DNA from: JBOGWP01 sp050693875
GTDB lineage: Bacteria > Actinomycetota > CADDZG01 > JAHWKV01 > JBOGWP01
NCBI GenBank assembly: GCA_050693875.1
Contig: JBOGWP010000138.1
Span: forward strand, 1 to 19,329
Reading direction: 5' to 3'
DNA: 19,329 nucleotides
Shown here: piece by piece, positions 1-7,021 of the stretch
Layout: each line of letters begins with the position of its first letter
Numbering within the stretch: position 1 is the stretch's first letter
The notes under the pieces: model-generated
What the model saw: the letters and a program-made list of their open reading frames with translations, nothing else
Told to the model about the DNA's origin: nothing
Databases searched by the model: none
Program-made: the position numbers and the translations under genes

Positions 1-32
1 GCCCTGCCGGCATAGAGGACTGCCGGCGAAGC

Positions 33-140
33 CTCGGCTCGCCGAGCGAGGCGAGGCGGGCCGACATTGAGGACCGCGGCCGGAGGCTCGGCTCGCCGAG
101 CGAGGCGAGGCGGGCCGACATTGAGGAGCGCGGCCGGAGG
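33..140. repeat. 54-bp GC-rich tandem repeat, two full copies
   Basis: Copy 1 is 33-86 and copy 2 is 87-140. They differ at one base (GGACCG against GGAGCG near the end). A diverged partial copy appears to precede them at about 8-32, so the array probably continues left of the window. Each unit begins with CTCGGCTCGCCGAGCGAGG, whose arms can fold into a GC hairpin. The unit is 18 codons long and in frame with the FxsA gene, with no stop between base 3 and the FxsA start, so a repeat-bearing N-terminal extension cannot be excluded. I favour an intergenic repeat, because FxsA proteins start directly with a membrane helix. Confidence 0.8.
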
Positions 141-182
141 CCGCCCCACGCCTTTCCAGCCTGTACCGGGGAGCGAAGCGAC

Positions 183-644
183 CTGCTAGCATTTGTCTTC
201 CTCGTCGTCCCGATTGCCGAGCTGACCATCATCGTCGCGGTCGCGCGCCAGGTCGGCGTGTTCGAGACCATGGGCATCCTGGTCCTGGTCAGCATCCTCG
301 GCTCAGTGCTCGCCAAACGGCAGGGTATGGAGGTGTGGTCCCGGTTCCGTGCGGCCCTTGCCCGCGGCGAGATCCCCTCGGGAGAGATCATCGACGGCTT
401 CCTCGTGCTGCTCGGCGCGGCCCTGCTCCTCACGCCCGGGTTCCTTACCGACATCCTGGGGATCGTCCTTCTGCTCCCGCCCTCGCGGCGAGTCGTGAAA
501 GCGGGCGTCCGATCGGCGGCCAGGCGGCGGATCGCGGCGCGGGCGGGCCGGGGCCGGCGGGGAGCACGCGTGGTCCGAGTGGTGCGGATATCGCCCGGTG
601 GCGGCCCGACTGGTCCCCAAGGTGGGGAGGAGCACCGTTCCTAG
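183..644 (+). CDS. fxsA: FxsA-family membrane protein, probable CTG start
   Basis: The family is named for E. coli FxsA, an inner-membrane protein whose overproduction relieves exclusion of phage T7 by the F plasmid; its general role is unclear. The 153-residue product shows hydrophobic stretches at about residues 1-20, 30-44 and 68-95, and the family hallmark PGFLTDILGIVLLLPPSRR at about 83-101. An Arg/Gly-rich cytoplasmic tail follows. The usual FxsA N-terminus (hydrophobic run, then PIAEL, then VARQVG) is encoded from base 183, upstream of the first GTG at 258. No ATG, GTG or TTG exists in frame between base 3 and 258. CTG at 183, nine bases after GGGGAG (168-173), is therefore the best start. 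Starting at 258 would remove the first helix. The family call is firm; the start is inferred. Confidence 0.85.
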   Translation: MLAFVFLVVPIAELTIIVAVARQVGVFETMGILVLVSILGSVLAKRQGMEVWSRFRAALARGEIPSGEIIDGFLVLLGAALLLTPGFLTDILGIVLLLPPSRRVVKAGVRSAARRRIAARAGRGRRGARVVRVVRISPGGGPTGPQGGEEHRS

Positions 645-690
645 GCGCCAAATGGGTCCCGAAGGGGGGTTTGCCCGCCCCCGTACTAGG
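640..690 (+). terminator. Structured 3' region after fxsA, possible terminator
   Basis: An outer inverted repeat, CCTAG (640-644) with CTAGG (686-690), encloses an inner GGGGG (664-668) and CCCCC (678-682) stem. It begins on the fxsA stop codon. There is no clear U-tract, so this is only a candidate. Confidence 0.3.
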
Positions 691-753
691 CAAAACGAGC
701 CACCGGTTCTTCAGCCTTTTGGGTCTAGACGGGTATTGGAAGGAAATGCTAAC

Positions 754-797
754 CTGGGTTCTGTTCCGACCAATTCACCCGTCTTTTCGGAACCCAG
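754..797 (+). promoter_or_regulatory. Inverted repeat in the leader of the 56-residue gene
   Basis: CTGGGTTC (754-761) pairs exactly with GAACCCAG (790-797) across a 28-base loop. An alternative pairing, TTCCG (764-768) with CGGAA (788-792), overlaps the right arm, so two mutually exclusive folds are possible. The 645-843 gap is visibly more AT-rich than its surroundings, as expected for a promoter or leader. I found no convincing -35/-10 pair. Confidence 0.35.
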
Positions 798-843
798 CGA
801 GAGAGCCGACCAACAGCGGCGAACAGGAAAGGGGTAGCACCGT

Positions 844-1014
844 ATGAGGCAGCTGCATGTGACCGAGCCAGGGTACTTCCTCGGCCACGACTCGCAGCAG
901 GAAGTTCTCTACGACCTGATCGCACGCATCCAGGTCCTCGAGAGCCGTTTGCGGGAGCTCGAGGAGACCGTATCCGAGGTCTCGGAGAAGGAGACCGTCG
1001 CCGTAGGCCGCTGA
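844..1014 (+). CDS. 56-residue predicted coiled-coil micro-protein
   Basis: ATG at 844 follows a purine-rich ribosome-binding region (GGAAAGGGG, about 827-835). The gene ends at TGA 1012-1014, 18 bases before a strong hairpin terminator. Residues 20-50 form a charged heptad-like helix with leucines or isoleucines at spaced positions (VLYDLIARIQVLESRLREL), which suggests a short coiled coil and an oligomer or partner-binding role. There is no signal peptide, membrane segment or cysteine. I do not recognise a family. Support for a real gene comes from the ribosome-binding site, the biased composition of the helix, and the dedicated leader and terminator. The function is unknown. Confidence 0.65.
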   Translation: MRQLHVTEPGYFLGHDSQQEVLYDLIARIQVLESRLRELEETVSEVSEKETVAVGR

Positions 1015-1032
1015 TCCTCCCCCCCGCCGATC

Positions 1033-1062
1033 GACAAGGACGCCCGAGAGGGCGTTTTTGTC
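1033..1062 (+). terminator. Rho-independent-type terminator, possibly bidirectional
   Basis: ACGCCC (1040-1045), a GAGA loop and GGCGT-type right arm GGGCGT (1050-1055) form a perfect stem, followed by TTTT. The stem can extend to GACAA (1033-1037) with TTGTC (1058-1062) through two G-U pairs. It terminates the 56-residue gene, and it sits two bases beyond the stop of the converging kinase gene (1065), so it may serve both strands. Confidence 0.85.
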
Positions 1063-1064
1063 AT

Positions 1065-3455
1065 TCAGGGGAGGCGACCGCGAGCGCCCAGCCTGCCGTC
1101 CGCGCGCAGCTGCCCTCTCCGCTCAGCCGCTGATGCTGCCGCCAGCTCGTCCGACTGGGCGGCCTCCGGAGGCTGCCCCGATCCATCACCTCTCGCCCCA
1201 GCGGGAGAATGCGTCCCTTCGGCGACCAGAGGGAGGATCGGCGGTGCTGCCGGCGCGCGACCATCGAGGGGAATCGATCCCGACACACGTGTCCCTATGC
1301 CGACCGCCGACGACACCTCGAGGCGACCTCCGAGGGTCTCGACTCGGTCGGTCATGTTCTGCAACCCCGCTCCCGGCTTGTAGTCGCAGGTGTCGAATCC
1401 GTGCCCGTCGTCCTGGATCTCGAAGCTGACGTACGCTCGCTCTTTCCACACCCGCAGCACCACGCGGGTAGCCTCGGCGTACTTCGCCACGTTCTGCAGC
1501 GCCTCGAGACAGCAGAAGTAGACCGCCGCCTCCACCTCCTGAGGGAAGCGCCCGAGGTCGCCGACCTGCAGGGACACCGGGACCGTCACCCGGCGGAGGT
1601 GCGCCTCCAGCGCCCTGCCGATCCCCTCCGCAGCGAGCAGCGGCGGGTAGATGCCGCGGGCGAGGTCGCGGAGCGTCTCGATGGCGTCGTCGGCGTCGAT
1701 GCGGAGCTGGCTGAGCACCTGCTGGAATGAGGGAGCGACCTTCTCCGCCATCTTCTCCGCGAGCGACAGCTTGACCTTGAGGGCAACGAGCTGCTGCTGC
1801 GCGCCGTCGTGAATGTTGCGCTCGATGCGGCGGCGCTCCTGGTCCTGGGCGGTCACGAGGCGCTGGCGAGACGCCCGAAGCTCGTCGAGGCGATCGAGCA
1901 GCTCGGCGGTCAGGCGGACGTTGCGCAGCACCAGCCCCGCCTGGGATGCCAGGTCCTCGAGCAGCTTCGACTCGGGGAGCGTCAGCGGCTGACCCGCGGG
2001 CTTGGCGATCGTAAGGGCCCCGAGCAGCTCGCCCTGGTGGGTGACCACCAGCGAGCGGTCCACCGACGCGAACTCGGGAGGCTGCTCGCCCTCGAGGCGC
2101 CGGGGCTCCGGCAGCGGCGTCCCCTCCGGCCACACCCCTGCCGGCCGGAGCTGAGTGCCGACCCTGAGCCATACCTCGGCGCGGGCGGCGCCGGTTCCTT
2201 CGGCGAGGATCGTCGCCATGCGGGCGAGCAGGTCCCGGGTGGCATAGGTCTCGCCCATCCGCTTGGAGAACTCCGAGAGGACCTCGTAGGGGGTGGCCCG
2301 CGCCCCGTAGACGAGCCGGTTCGCCAGCCGCTGCAGGCGGTCCTTGGCGGGTTGGAAGGCGACGGCCACGATGCCGGTGGCGGCGAGCGAGAGGATCAGG
2401 TTGTTCCCGGTCGAGCCGACCACGCGCCCGATTCCGACCACCACGCCGACGTACACCGCTGAGATGAAACCCACCAGCGACCCATAGACCAGGGTCTTGC
2501 TGATGACCTTGTCGATGTTCCAGAGCCGGTAACGGAGGATCCCGACCGCAAGCGCAATCGGGATCAAGGCGAAAACCGGCTGGAAGATCCGGAACACCAC
2601 CACGGGGAGGCCCTGGAAGGGCCGGCCCTCGAGGCCCGGTGCGAGCAGCCCCCGAATCCCCTGGGTGAGCACGAACAGGCCGACGACGAGCGCGGGGAGC
2701 AGCGCCCAGAACAGCAGGCGCGACTGCTGGCGCTCCTCCGGCGTCTGGGAGCGACGATTCCGGTAGGCCTGGGCGAGGACCGCGATGATCGGCGTGACCA
2801 GGCCGAAGAAGAGGATCCGCGATACCGACGCCGTGGCCTGCTCCTGCGGTTGGATTCGGACCGACAGGAGGATGGCGACGAGGAGGAGCGGGCCGTAGAG
2901 GAGCGCCTGCGCCCAGCGTGGCCAGCGGGGCACGATCCGCCCGTCCGGGAACAGCAGCAGCGCCGCGCCGTAGGCGCCCCCGGCGAGCAGCCGGTGCAGC
3001 GAGTAGAGGCCCGACTCGAAGGCGGTCTTCTGCAGGGCGTGGTACACGCTTTCCGCCTGGAGGTTGAACACCCCGGCGGTCCCCACCATCCCAACGGCGA
3101 GCAGCCGGGCGGTCCGGTCGCGAGGGCGCAGCCAGATCAGGAGTCCGGCGAGGACCAGGTTGAAGCCGCTGAAGACGTAGTCGAGGAGCAGCTGCCCGAT
3201 GGGCTCGGCTTTGTGCGAGGCGTCGGCGATCCCCTCGGCCACCCGCGCGACCGTGTTCGTGCCGAAGCCGATCGTGTGGAGCCGGTCGTGGAGGCCGGGG
3301 TTGGACGCCGCGACCACCGCCAGCAAGCCCAGGCCGAGCACGAGCACCGAGGCGGCGGCGAACCCGCCGAGAAAGACGAAGAACGCCACGGCTCCGACAC
3401 GGACCCGAACCCGTGGGTTGGGACGTGGGGCAGAGCCCATGTTGTCACCGGTCAT
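1065..3455 (-). CDS. NarL/DesK-type membrane sensor histidine kinase (orphan)
   Basis: The 796-residue product has about ten hydrophobic segments between residues 20 and 370. A GAF-like sensor region follows (about 390-512), then a short coiled coil, then a HisKA_3 dimerisation domain with the phospho-acceptor His549 in RRIERNIHDGAQQQL. The HATPase domain follows (about 640-732), with N-box Asn655 (EALQNVAKYA), DDGHGFD at 682-688 and GAGLQNMTDRV at 695-705. This architecture normally phosphorylates a LuxR-type regulator, but none is adjacent in the window. A tail of about 65 residues after the ATPase domain is rich in Ala, Gly, Pro and Arg and is probably disordered. The ATG at 3455 has GGGGGGA just upstream; Met6 is an alternative. 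The signal sensed is unknown. Confidence 0.93.
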   Translation of the reverse strand: MTGDNMGSAPRPNPRVRVRVGAVAFFVFLGGFAAASVLVLGLGLLAVVAASNPGLHDRLHTIGFGTNTVARVAEGIADASHKAEPIGQLLLDYVFSGFNLVLAGLLIWLRPRDRTARLLAVGMVGTAGVFNLQAESVYHALQKTAFESGLYSLHRLLAGGAYGAALLLFPDGRIVPRWPRWAQALLYGPLLLVAILLSVRIQPQEQATASVSRILFFGLVTPIIAVLAQAYRNRRSQTPEERQQSRLLFWALLPALVVGLFVLTQGIRGLLAPGLEGRPFQGLPVVVFRIFQPVFALIPIALAVGILRYRLWNIDKVISKTLVYGSLVGFISAVYVGVVVGIGRVVGSTGNNLILSLAATGIVAVAFQPAKDRLQRLANRLVYGARATPYEVLSEFSKRMGETYATRDLLARMATILAEGTGAARAEVWLRVGTQLRPAGVWPEGTPLPEPRRLEGEQPPEFASVDRSLVVTHQGELLGALTIAKPAGQPLTLPESKLLEDLASQAGLVLRNVRLTAELLDRLDELRASRQRLVTAQDQERRRIERNIHDGAQQQLVALKVKLSLAEKMAEKVAPSFQQVLSQLRIDADDAIETLRDLARGIYPPLLAAEGIGRALEAHLRRVTVPVSLQVGDLGRFPQEVEAAVYFCCLEALQNVAKYAEATRVVLRVWKERAYVSFEIQDDGHGFDTCDYKPGAGLQNMTDRVETLGGRLEVSSAVGIGTRVSGSIPLDGRAPAAPPILPLVAEGTHSPAGARGDGSGQPPEAAQSDELAAASAAERRGQLRADGRLGARGRLP

Positions 3456-3496
3456 GGTCGTCCCCCCGCCTGCCTGCCGCCATCAAGGGTACCGGT

Positions 3497-3513
3497 AGCG
3501 GTGCCGCACCGCT
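3497..3513 (-). terminator. Hairpin between cupredoxin A and the sensor kinase
   Basis: AGCGGT (3497-3502) pairs with ACCGCT (3508-3513) around a five-base loop, 16 bases beyond the lipoprotein stop. No U-tract is visible, so termination is only suggested. A GGTACC palindrome lies beside it and may belong to the kinase promoter region. Confidence 0.35.
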
Positions 3514-3530
3514 TGCCCGCATCCAACCCG

Positions 3531-4787
3531 TCAGGTGACCTCGAGCGTGCCGACCATCGGCGGGTGGACCAGGCATGCGTACCGGTACTTCCCGGGTCTG
3601 GAGAACCGCATGCTGTAGAGGAGGTAGGGATCGGCGCCCATCAGCCCGGAGGAGTAGAAGCCGTTCCCGTTCCAGGTGCCGGCGTCTACCACCACCGGCT
3701 TCGGCGGCCCCCCTTCACCGCCCTCCTCGTCGGAGTTCGATTCCGGCGGCTCGGGCGCCCCGCCGGCGGGCGGCTCGATCTTCGGGTTGTACTCCACCGC
3801 CCCGTCGCTCTTCACGGAGATGATCGGGAAGTACTTGGGGACGTTGAAGCTGATCGTGTGCTGACCGAGCACGACCCAAGACACCTTCTCACCGACTTTT
3901 GCCTTGATCGTGCTTGGGATGAAGTCGTTGATCCCACCCTCGACGCCGGGGGCGTCGGTGTAGAAACCCGCGAGGTTGCCTTGAAACTTGCTTCCGCGGA
4001 GGAGCCCAAGCCTACGGAGGTTGGCCAGCTCCTCTTTTGGCGGCACGAACGCTCGGTCCTTCAGCTTCTCGAGATCGCGCTTGAGGGGCTTCGCCATACG
4101 CTCGATCTCGTCGCGCGCGCCCTTGTTGACCTCGTCCTGGGTGGGGATGTTGGTTCCCGTGGGCCCGACGATGACCTTCCCGGACATGACCGGCCCGTGG
4201 AAGTTGCAGTAGTAGAAGTAGGTACCTGGCTTGATGTCCTCGGCGAGCTTGACCTTGAACTCATTGCCCCCGGGCCCCTCGTAGGGGATGAAGCCGCTGT
4301 TGTAGTAGGTCTGGCGCCCGTTGAAGGCCGGCTGCGGATGCTTGGCGCAGGTCTGGGTGCTCTCGGCGGGTGGGGTGCCCTCGTCGAGGTAGCAGGGCTG
4401 CGCGGCGTTCTGGGCCGGACCGTTGTCGTCGAACATCCAGGGCAACGGCTTGAGGGCCTCCTCGAGCTCGGGGGGCTCCTCGTCGGGCAGGTCCTGGCCG
4501 GCGAGGAACTTCTCGACGAACGGGTTGGCGATCGCCATCATCCGGTCGACCAGGGTCCCCATCGTCACGCTGTGCGGCTCCCCGGTCCAGGTCTGCTTGA
4601 ACACCGCGGTGTCGCCCGGCCGCAGGTTCATCGTTCTTGGGAAGTAGGCCAGGAAGAAGCTCGAGAACTCGTCGTGGCTGAAGTCGACCCGCAGGGTCCG
4701 CGCCTGGGGCCCGGCCGATGTTCCAGCCGAGCCGCCGCACGACGTTGCGACCAGGGCCACCAGAGCGAGGAGACAGAGCTTGCGCAA
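3531..4787 (-). CDS. Double-cupredoxin lipoprotein, copy A (TTG start)
   Basis: This is a predicted lipid-anchored extracytoplasmic copper protein of 418 residues. The signal peptide is 1-16, with lipobox VATSC and acylated Cys17. Cupredoxin domain 1 supplies His72 (GEPHSVTMG) and Cys194, His197 and Met201 (YYCNFHGPVMSG). A long insertion between them holds Cys132 and Cys147, a possible disulfide. A charged helical linker (about 217-262) leads to domain 2 with His310 (GQHTISF) and Cys405, His408 and Met411 (YACLVHPPMVG), spaced as in amicyanin. Both type-1 copper sites are therefore complete. An acidic Pro/Gly loop lies at about 337-362. The start is TTG at 4787, where copy B has ATG. The reading frame stays open to ATG 5120 through a decayed gene, but that start would bury the signal peptide. 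It differs from copy B at about 55 positions by eye (about 87% identical). The electron partner is unknown. Confidence 0.88.
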   Translation of the reverse strand: MRKLCLLALVALVATSCGGSAGTSAGPQARTLRVDFSHDEFSSFFLAYFPRTMNLRPGDTAVFKQTWTGEPHSVTMGTLVDRMMAIANPFVEKFLAGQDLPDEEPPELEEALKPLPWMFDDNGPAQNAAQPCYLDEGTPPAESTQTCAKHPQPAFNGRQTYYNSGFIPYEGPGGNEFKVKLAEDIKPGTYFYYCNFHGPVMSGKVIVGPTGTNIPTQDEVNKGARDEIERMAKPLKRDLEKLKDRAFVPPKEELANLRRLGLLRGSKFQGNLAGFYTDAPGVEGGINDFIPSTIKAKVGEKVSWVVLGQHTISFNVPKYFPIISVKSDGAVEYNPKIEPPAGGAPEPPESNSDEEGGEGGPPKPVVVDAGTWNGNGFYSSGLMGADPYLLYSMRFSRPGKYRYACLVHPPMVGTLEVT

Positions 4788-4935
4788 TGGAAACCCCCAA
4801 CGTTGGCCTTGTTTCCGGACGGGCAACATGAACCCGAACGGGCGGGAAGCCGACCTGCGCACACCACCGCCAGCATCCACCGTACCAGTCTCGGGCGGCC
4901 CTCTGGCGGAGCGTGGAAGATCGGCGATGGGCCGA

Positions 4936-5120
4936 CCACGAGCCGGCGGGCGGCGCCGTTCGGGGAGGACGATTCTCGTCCCAGCGGCTGCTCGCCGGCG
5001 ATCACCAAGCTGAGCGCGGGCCCCGCTGCGGTGCACGAGCCCCTCGACGCCGGAATGCCGGCCCATGAAGAGGCGGCCTGCCTCCTGGGGTGAGGCCGGG
5101 CTTGACGCCGGTGGGGGCAT
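4936..5120 (-). pseudogene. Decayed copy of the 106-residue conserved gene (unit A)
   Basis: The first 31 codons after ATG 5120 match the intact gene at 6701-7021, including the block GRHSGVEGLVHR. Small indels then shift the frame. About 136 bases, corresponding to roughly 6730-6865 of the intact copy, are missing. The original stop codon has also changed (TAG to TGG at 4936-4938). The remnant happens to read in frame into the TTG-started lipoprotein gene. The flanking 4788-4935 segment is still similar to 6558-6700. Confidence 0.8.
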
Positions 5121-5286
5121 CTACCCCCGCTTGCGAGCGAGGGCGAGGAAGTCATACGCGATGCGGCGGGTGCGCAGGTGCGCGGCGCCCGCCTTCTCGA
5201 ACCGACGAGGCGATCGACGGGCAGGTCAGCCACACCCACGGCCCGGTGACCGAGAACGAGGAGCGAGCCCATTCGAGCCCGGTGAC
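5121..5286 (-). pseudogene. 3' fragment of the methyltransferase gene (unit A)
   Basis: This segment matches the last 56 codons of the methyltransferase gene (7022-7189), down to the TAG at 5121-5123. It carries a three-base deletion and at least one single-base insertion that break the frame. It has no 5' part, because the duplication began inside the methyltransferase gene. It ends at GGTGAC (5281-5286), the same hexamer found at the breakpoint in the intact gene (7184-7189) and at the end of each lipoprotein gene (3534-3539 and 5301-5306). Confidence 0.85.
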
Positions 5287-5297
5287 GGTCCAGGCGG

Positions 5298-6557
5298 TCA
5301 GGTGACCTCGAGCGTGCCCACCATCGGCGGGTGGACCAGGCAGGCGTACCGATACTTGCCCGGTTTGGAGAACCGCATGGTGTACCGGAGGTAGGGGTCG
5401 GCGCCCATCAGCCCGGAGGAGTAGAAGCCTTCGCCGTTCCAGGTGCCGGCGTCTACCACCACCGGCTTCGGCGGCCCCCCTTCACCGCCCTCCTCGTCGG
5501 AGTTCGATCCCGGCGGCTCGGGCGCCCCGCCGGCGGGCGGCTCGATCTTCGGGTTGTATTCGACGATCCCGTCGCTCTTCACCGAGATGATCGGGAAGTA
5601 CTTGGGGACGTTGAAGCTGACGGTGTGCCGACCGATCACGACCCACGTCACCCTCTCACCGACCTTTGCCTTGATCGTCTGCGGGACGAAGTCGTTGATG
5701 CCGCCCTCGACGCCGGGCTCGTAGACGAAGAAGCCGGCGACGTTTCCTCTGAACCGGTCTCCTCGAAGAAGCCCGGCGCTGCGGAGGTCGGCCTGCACCT
5801 CCTTCGGCGGGACGAACTTTCCGTCCTTCAGCTTGTCGAGCTCGCGCCTGAGGGGTTTGGCCATGCGCTCGATCTCCTCGCGGGCGGTCGTGTTGACCTC
5901 GTCCTGGCCGGGGATGTCGGTTCCCTTCGGCCCGACGATGACCTTCCCGGACATGATGGGCCCGTGGAAGTTGCAGTAGTAGAAGTACGTGCCCGGCTTG
6001 ACGTCGTCGGCGAGCTTGACCTTGAACTCGTTGCCCCCGGGCCCCTCGTAGGGGATGAAGCCGCTGTTGTAGTAGGTCTGGAGGCCGTTGAAGGCCGGCT
6101 GCGGATGCTTGGCGCAGGTCTGGGTGCTCTCGGCGGGCGGGGTGCCCTCGTCGAGATAGCAGGGCTGCGCGGCGTTCTGCGCCGGACGACCGTTGTCGTC
6201 GAACATCCAGGGCAGGGGCTTCAGGGCTTCCTGGAGCTCGGGGGGCTCCTCGTCCGGAAGCTCCTCCCCGGCGAGAGACCTCTCGACGAACGGGTTGGCG
6301 ACCGCCATCATGTTGTCGACCAGGGTCCCCATCGTCACGCTGTGCGGCTCCCCGGTCCAGGTCTGCTTGAACACCGCGGTGTCGCCGGGCCGCAGGTTGA
6401 GCGTCCTCGGGAAGTAGGCCAGGAAGAAGCTCGAGAACTCGTCGTGGCTGTAGTCGGCCCGCACGGTCCGCGCCTGCGGTCCTGCCGACGTCTCGCCCGA
6501 GCCGCCGCACGACGTCGCGACGAGGGCCACCAGAGCGAGGAGACACAGCTTGCGCAT
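5298..6557 (-). CDS. Double-cupredoxin lipoprotein, copy B
   Basis: This is the 419-residue paralogue of the 3531-4787 gene, starting at ATG 6557 with GGGGAGG five to six bases upstream. The signal peptide and lipobox (VATSC, Cys17) match copy A. Copper site 1 is His72, Cys195, His198 and Met202; site 2 is His311, Cys406, His409 and Met412. All eight ligands are kept, and both insertion cysteines are present. Differences from copy A concentrate in the helical linker (about 218-282), while the copper loops, the acidic Pro/Gly loop and the C-terminus are nearly invariant. That pattern suggests both copies are under selection. It lies downstream of amidase, methyltransferase and the 106-residue gene on the same strand, with a 143-bp gap that may hold its own promoter (TATCCT on the minus strand at 6612-6617, weak). 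An electron-transfer or copper-carrier role is inferred from the fold only. Confidence 0.9.
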   Translation of the reverse strand: MRKLCLLALVALVATSCGGSGETSAGPQARTVRADYSHDEFSSFFLAYFPRTLNLRPGDTAVFKQTWTGEPHSVTMGTLVDNMMAVANPFVERSLAGEELPDEEPPELQEALKPLPWMFDDNGRPAQNAAQPCYLDEGTPPAESTQTCAKHPQPAFNGLQTYYNSGFIPYEGPGGNEFKVKLADDVKPGTYFYYCNFHGPIMSGKVIVGPKGTDIPGQDEVNTTAREEIERMAKPLRRELDKLKDGKFVPPKEVQADLRSAGLLRGDRFRGNVAGFFVYEPGVEGGINDFVPQTIKAKVGERVTWVVIGRHTVSFNVPKYFPIISVKSDGIVEYNPKIEPPAGGAPEPPGSNSDEEGGEGGPPKPVVVDAGTWNGEGFYSSGLMGADPYLRYTMRFSKPGKYRYACLVHPPMVGTLEVT

Positions 6558-6700
6558 GGACACCTCCCCAACCTTGGCTTGTTTTCCGGCGACTTCAGCC
6601 GCGTACGGGCGAGGATACGGACCTGCGCACGAAACCGCCAGCATCCACCAGCCTCGGCCCGCTCGCGGAGCCGCGTGGAAGATCGGTCGGTGCGTTCGGA

Positions 6701-7021
6701 CTACGAGCCGGCGGGGCGACGCCGTTCGGGATAGGGGGCCCGCGCCCATTCGTCGGCATTCGGCCGGTAGCCGTGCACACGGCGGCGCAGGTGATCGGGC
6801 CACCCCTCGTGGACGGGGATCTTCAGCTCTTCCGCCAGGCTGCGCGCCTCCTGGGGGGCCCGCAGGACGACTCTCGTCCACCGGCCGCTCTCGGCGATCA
6901 GCACCAGCTGGGCGTTGTGGGCCCCGATGCGGTGCACGAGACCTTCCACGCCGGAATGCCGCCCGACGAAGAGGCGGGCTGCCTCCTCGGGTGAGGCCGG
7001 GCTTGACGCCGGTGGGGGCAT
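6701..7021 (-). CDS. Conserved 106-residue protein of unknown function
   Basis: The ATG at 7021 follows directly on the methyltransferase stop (TAGATG), so translation is probably coupled. The product is soluble, with no signal peptide or membrane segment. Recognisable blocks are GVEGLVHRIGAHNAQLVL (about 24-41), SGRWTRVVL (45-53), IPVHEGWPDHLRRRV (68-82) and WARAPYPERRR near the end. These look like a small alpha/beta protein that I associate with actinobacterial hypothetical proteins, but I cannot assign a function. The second copy at 4936-5120 has decayed, so one intact copy is enough for the cell. Confidence 0.75.
   Translation of the reverse strand: MPPPASSPASPEEAARLFVGRHSGVEGLVHRIGAHNAQLVLIAESGRWTRVVLRAPQEARSLAEELKIPVHEGWPDHLRRRVHGYRPNADEWARAPYPERRRPAGS

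Noticed and set aside
33..140. CRISPR array
   Set aside because: The two units are contiguous without unique spacers, so it is a simple tandem repeat.
2850..5093. Long plus-strand open frame of 747 codons
   Set aside because: It lies antisense to the kinase and cupredoxin genes, shows no recognisable domain, and has the Arg/Glu/Val-rich composition typical of mirror frames in GC-rich DNA.
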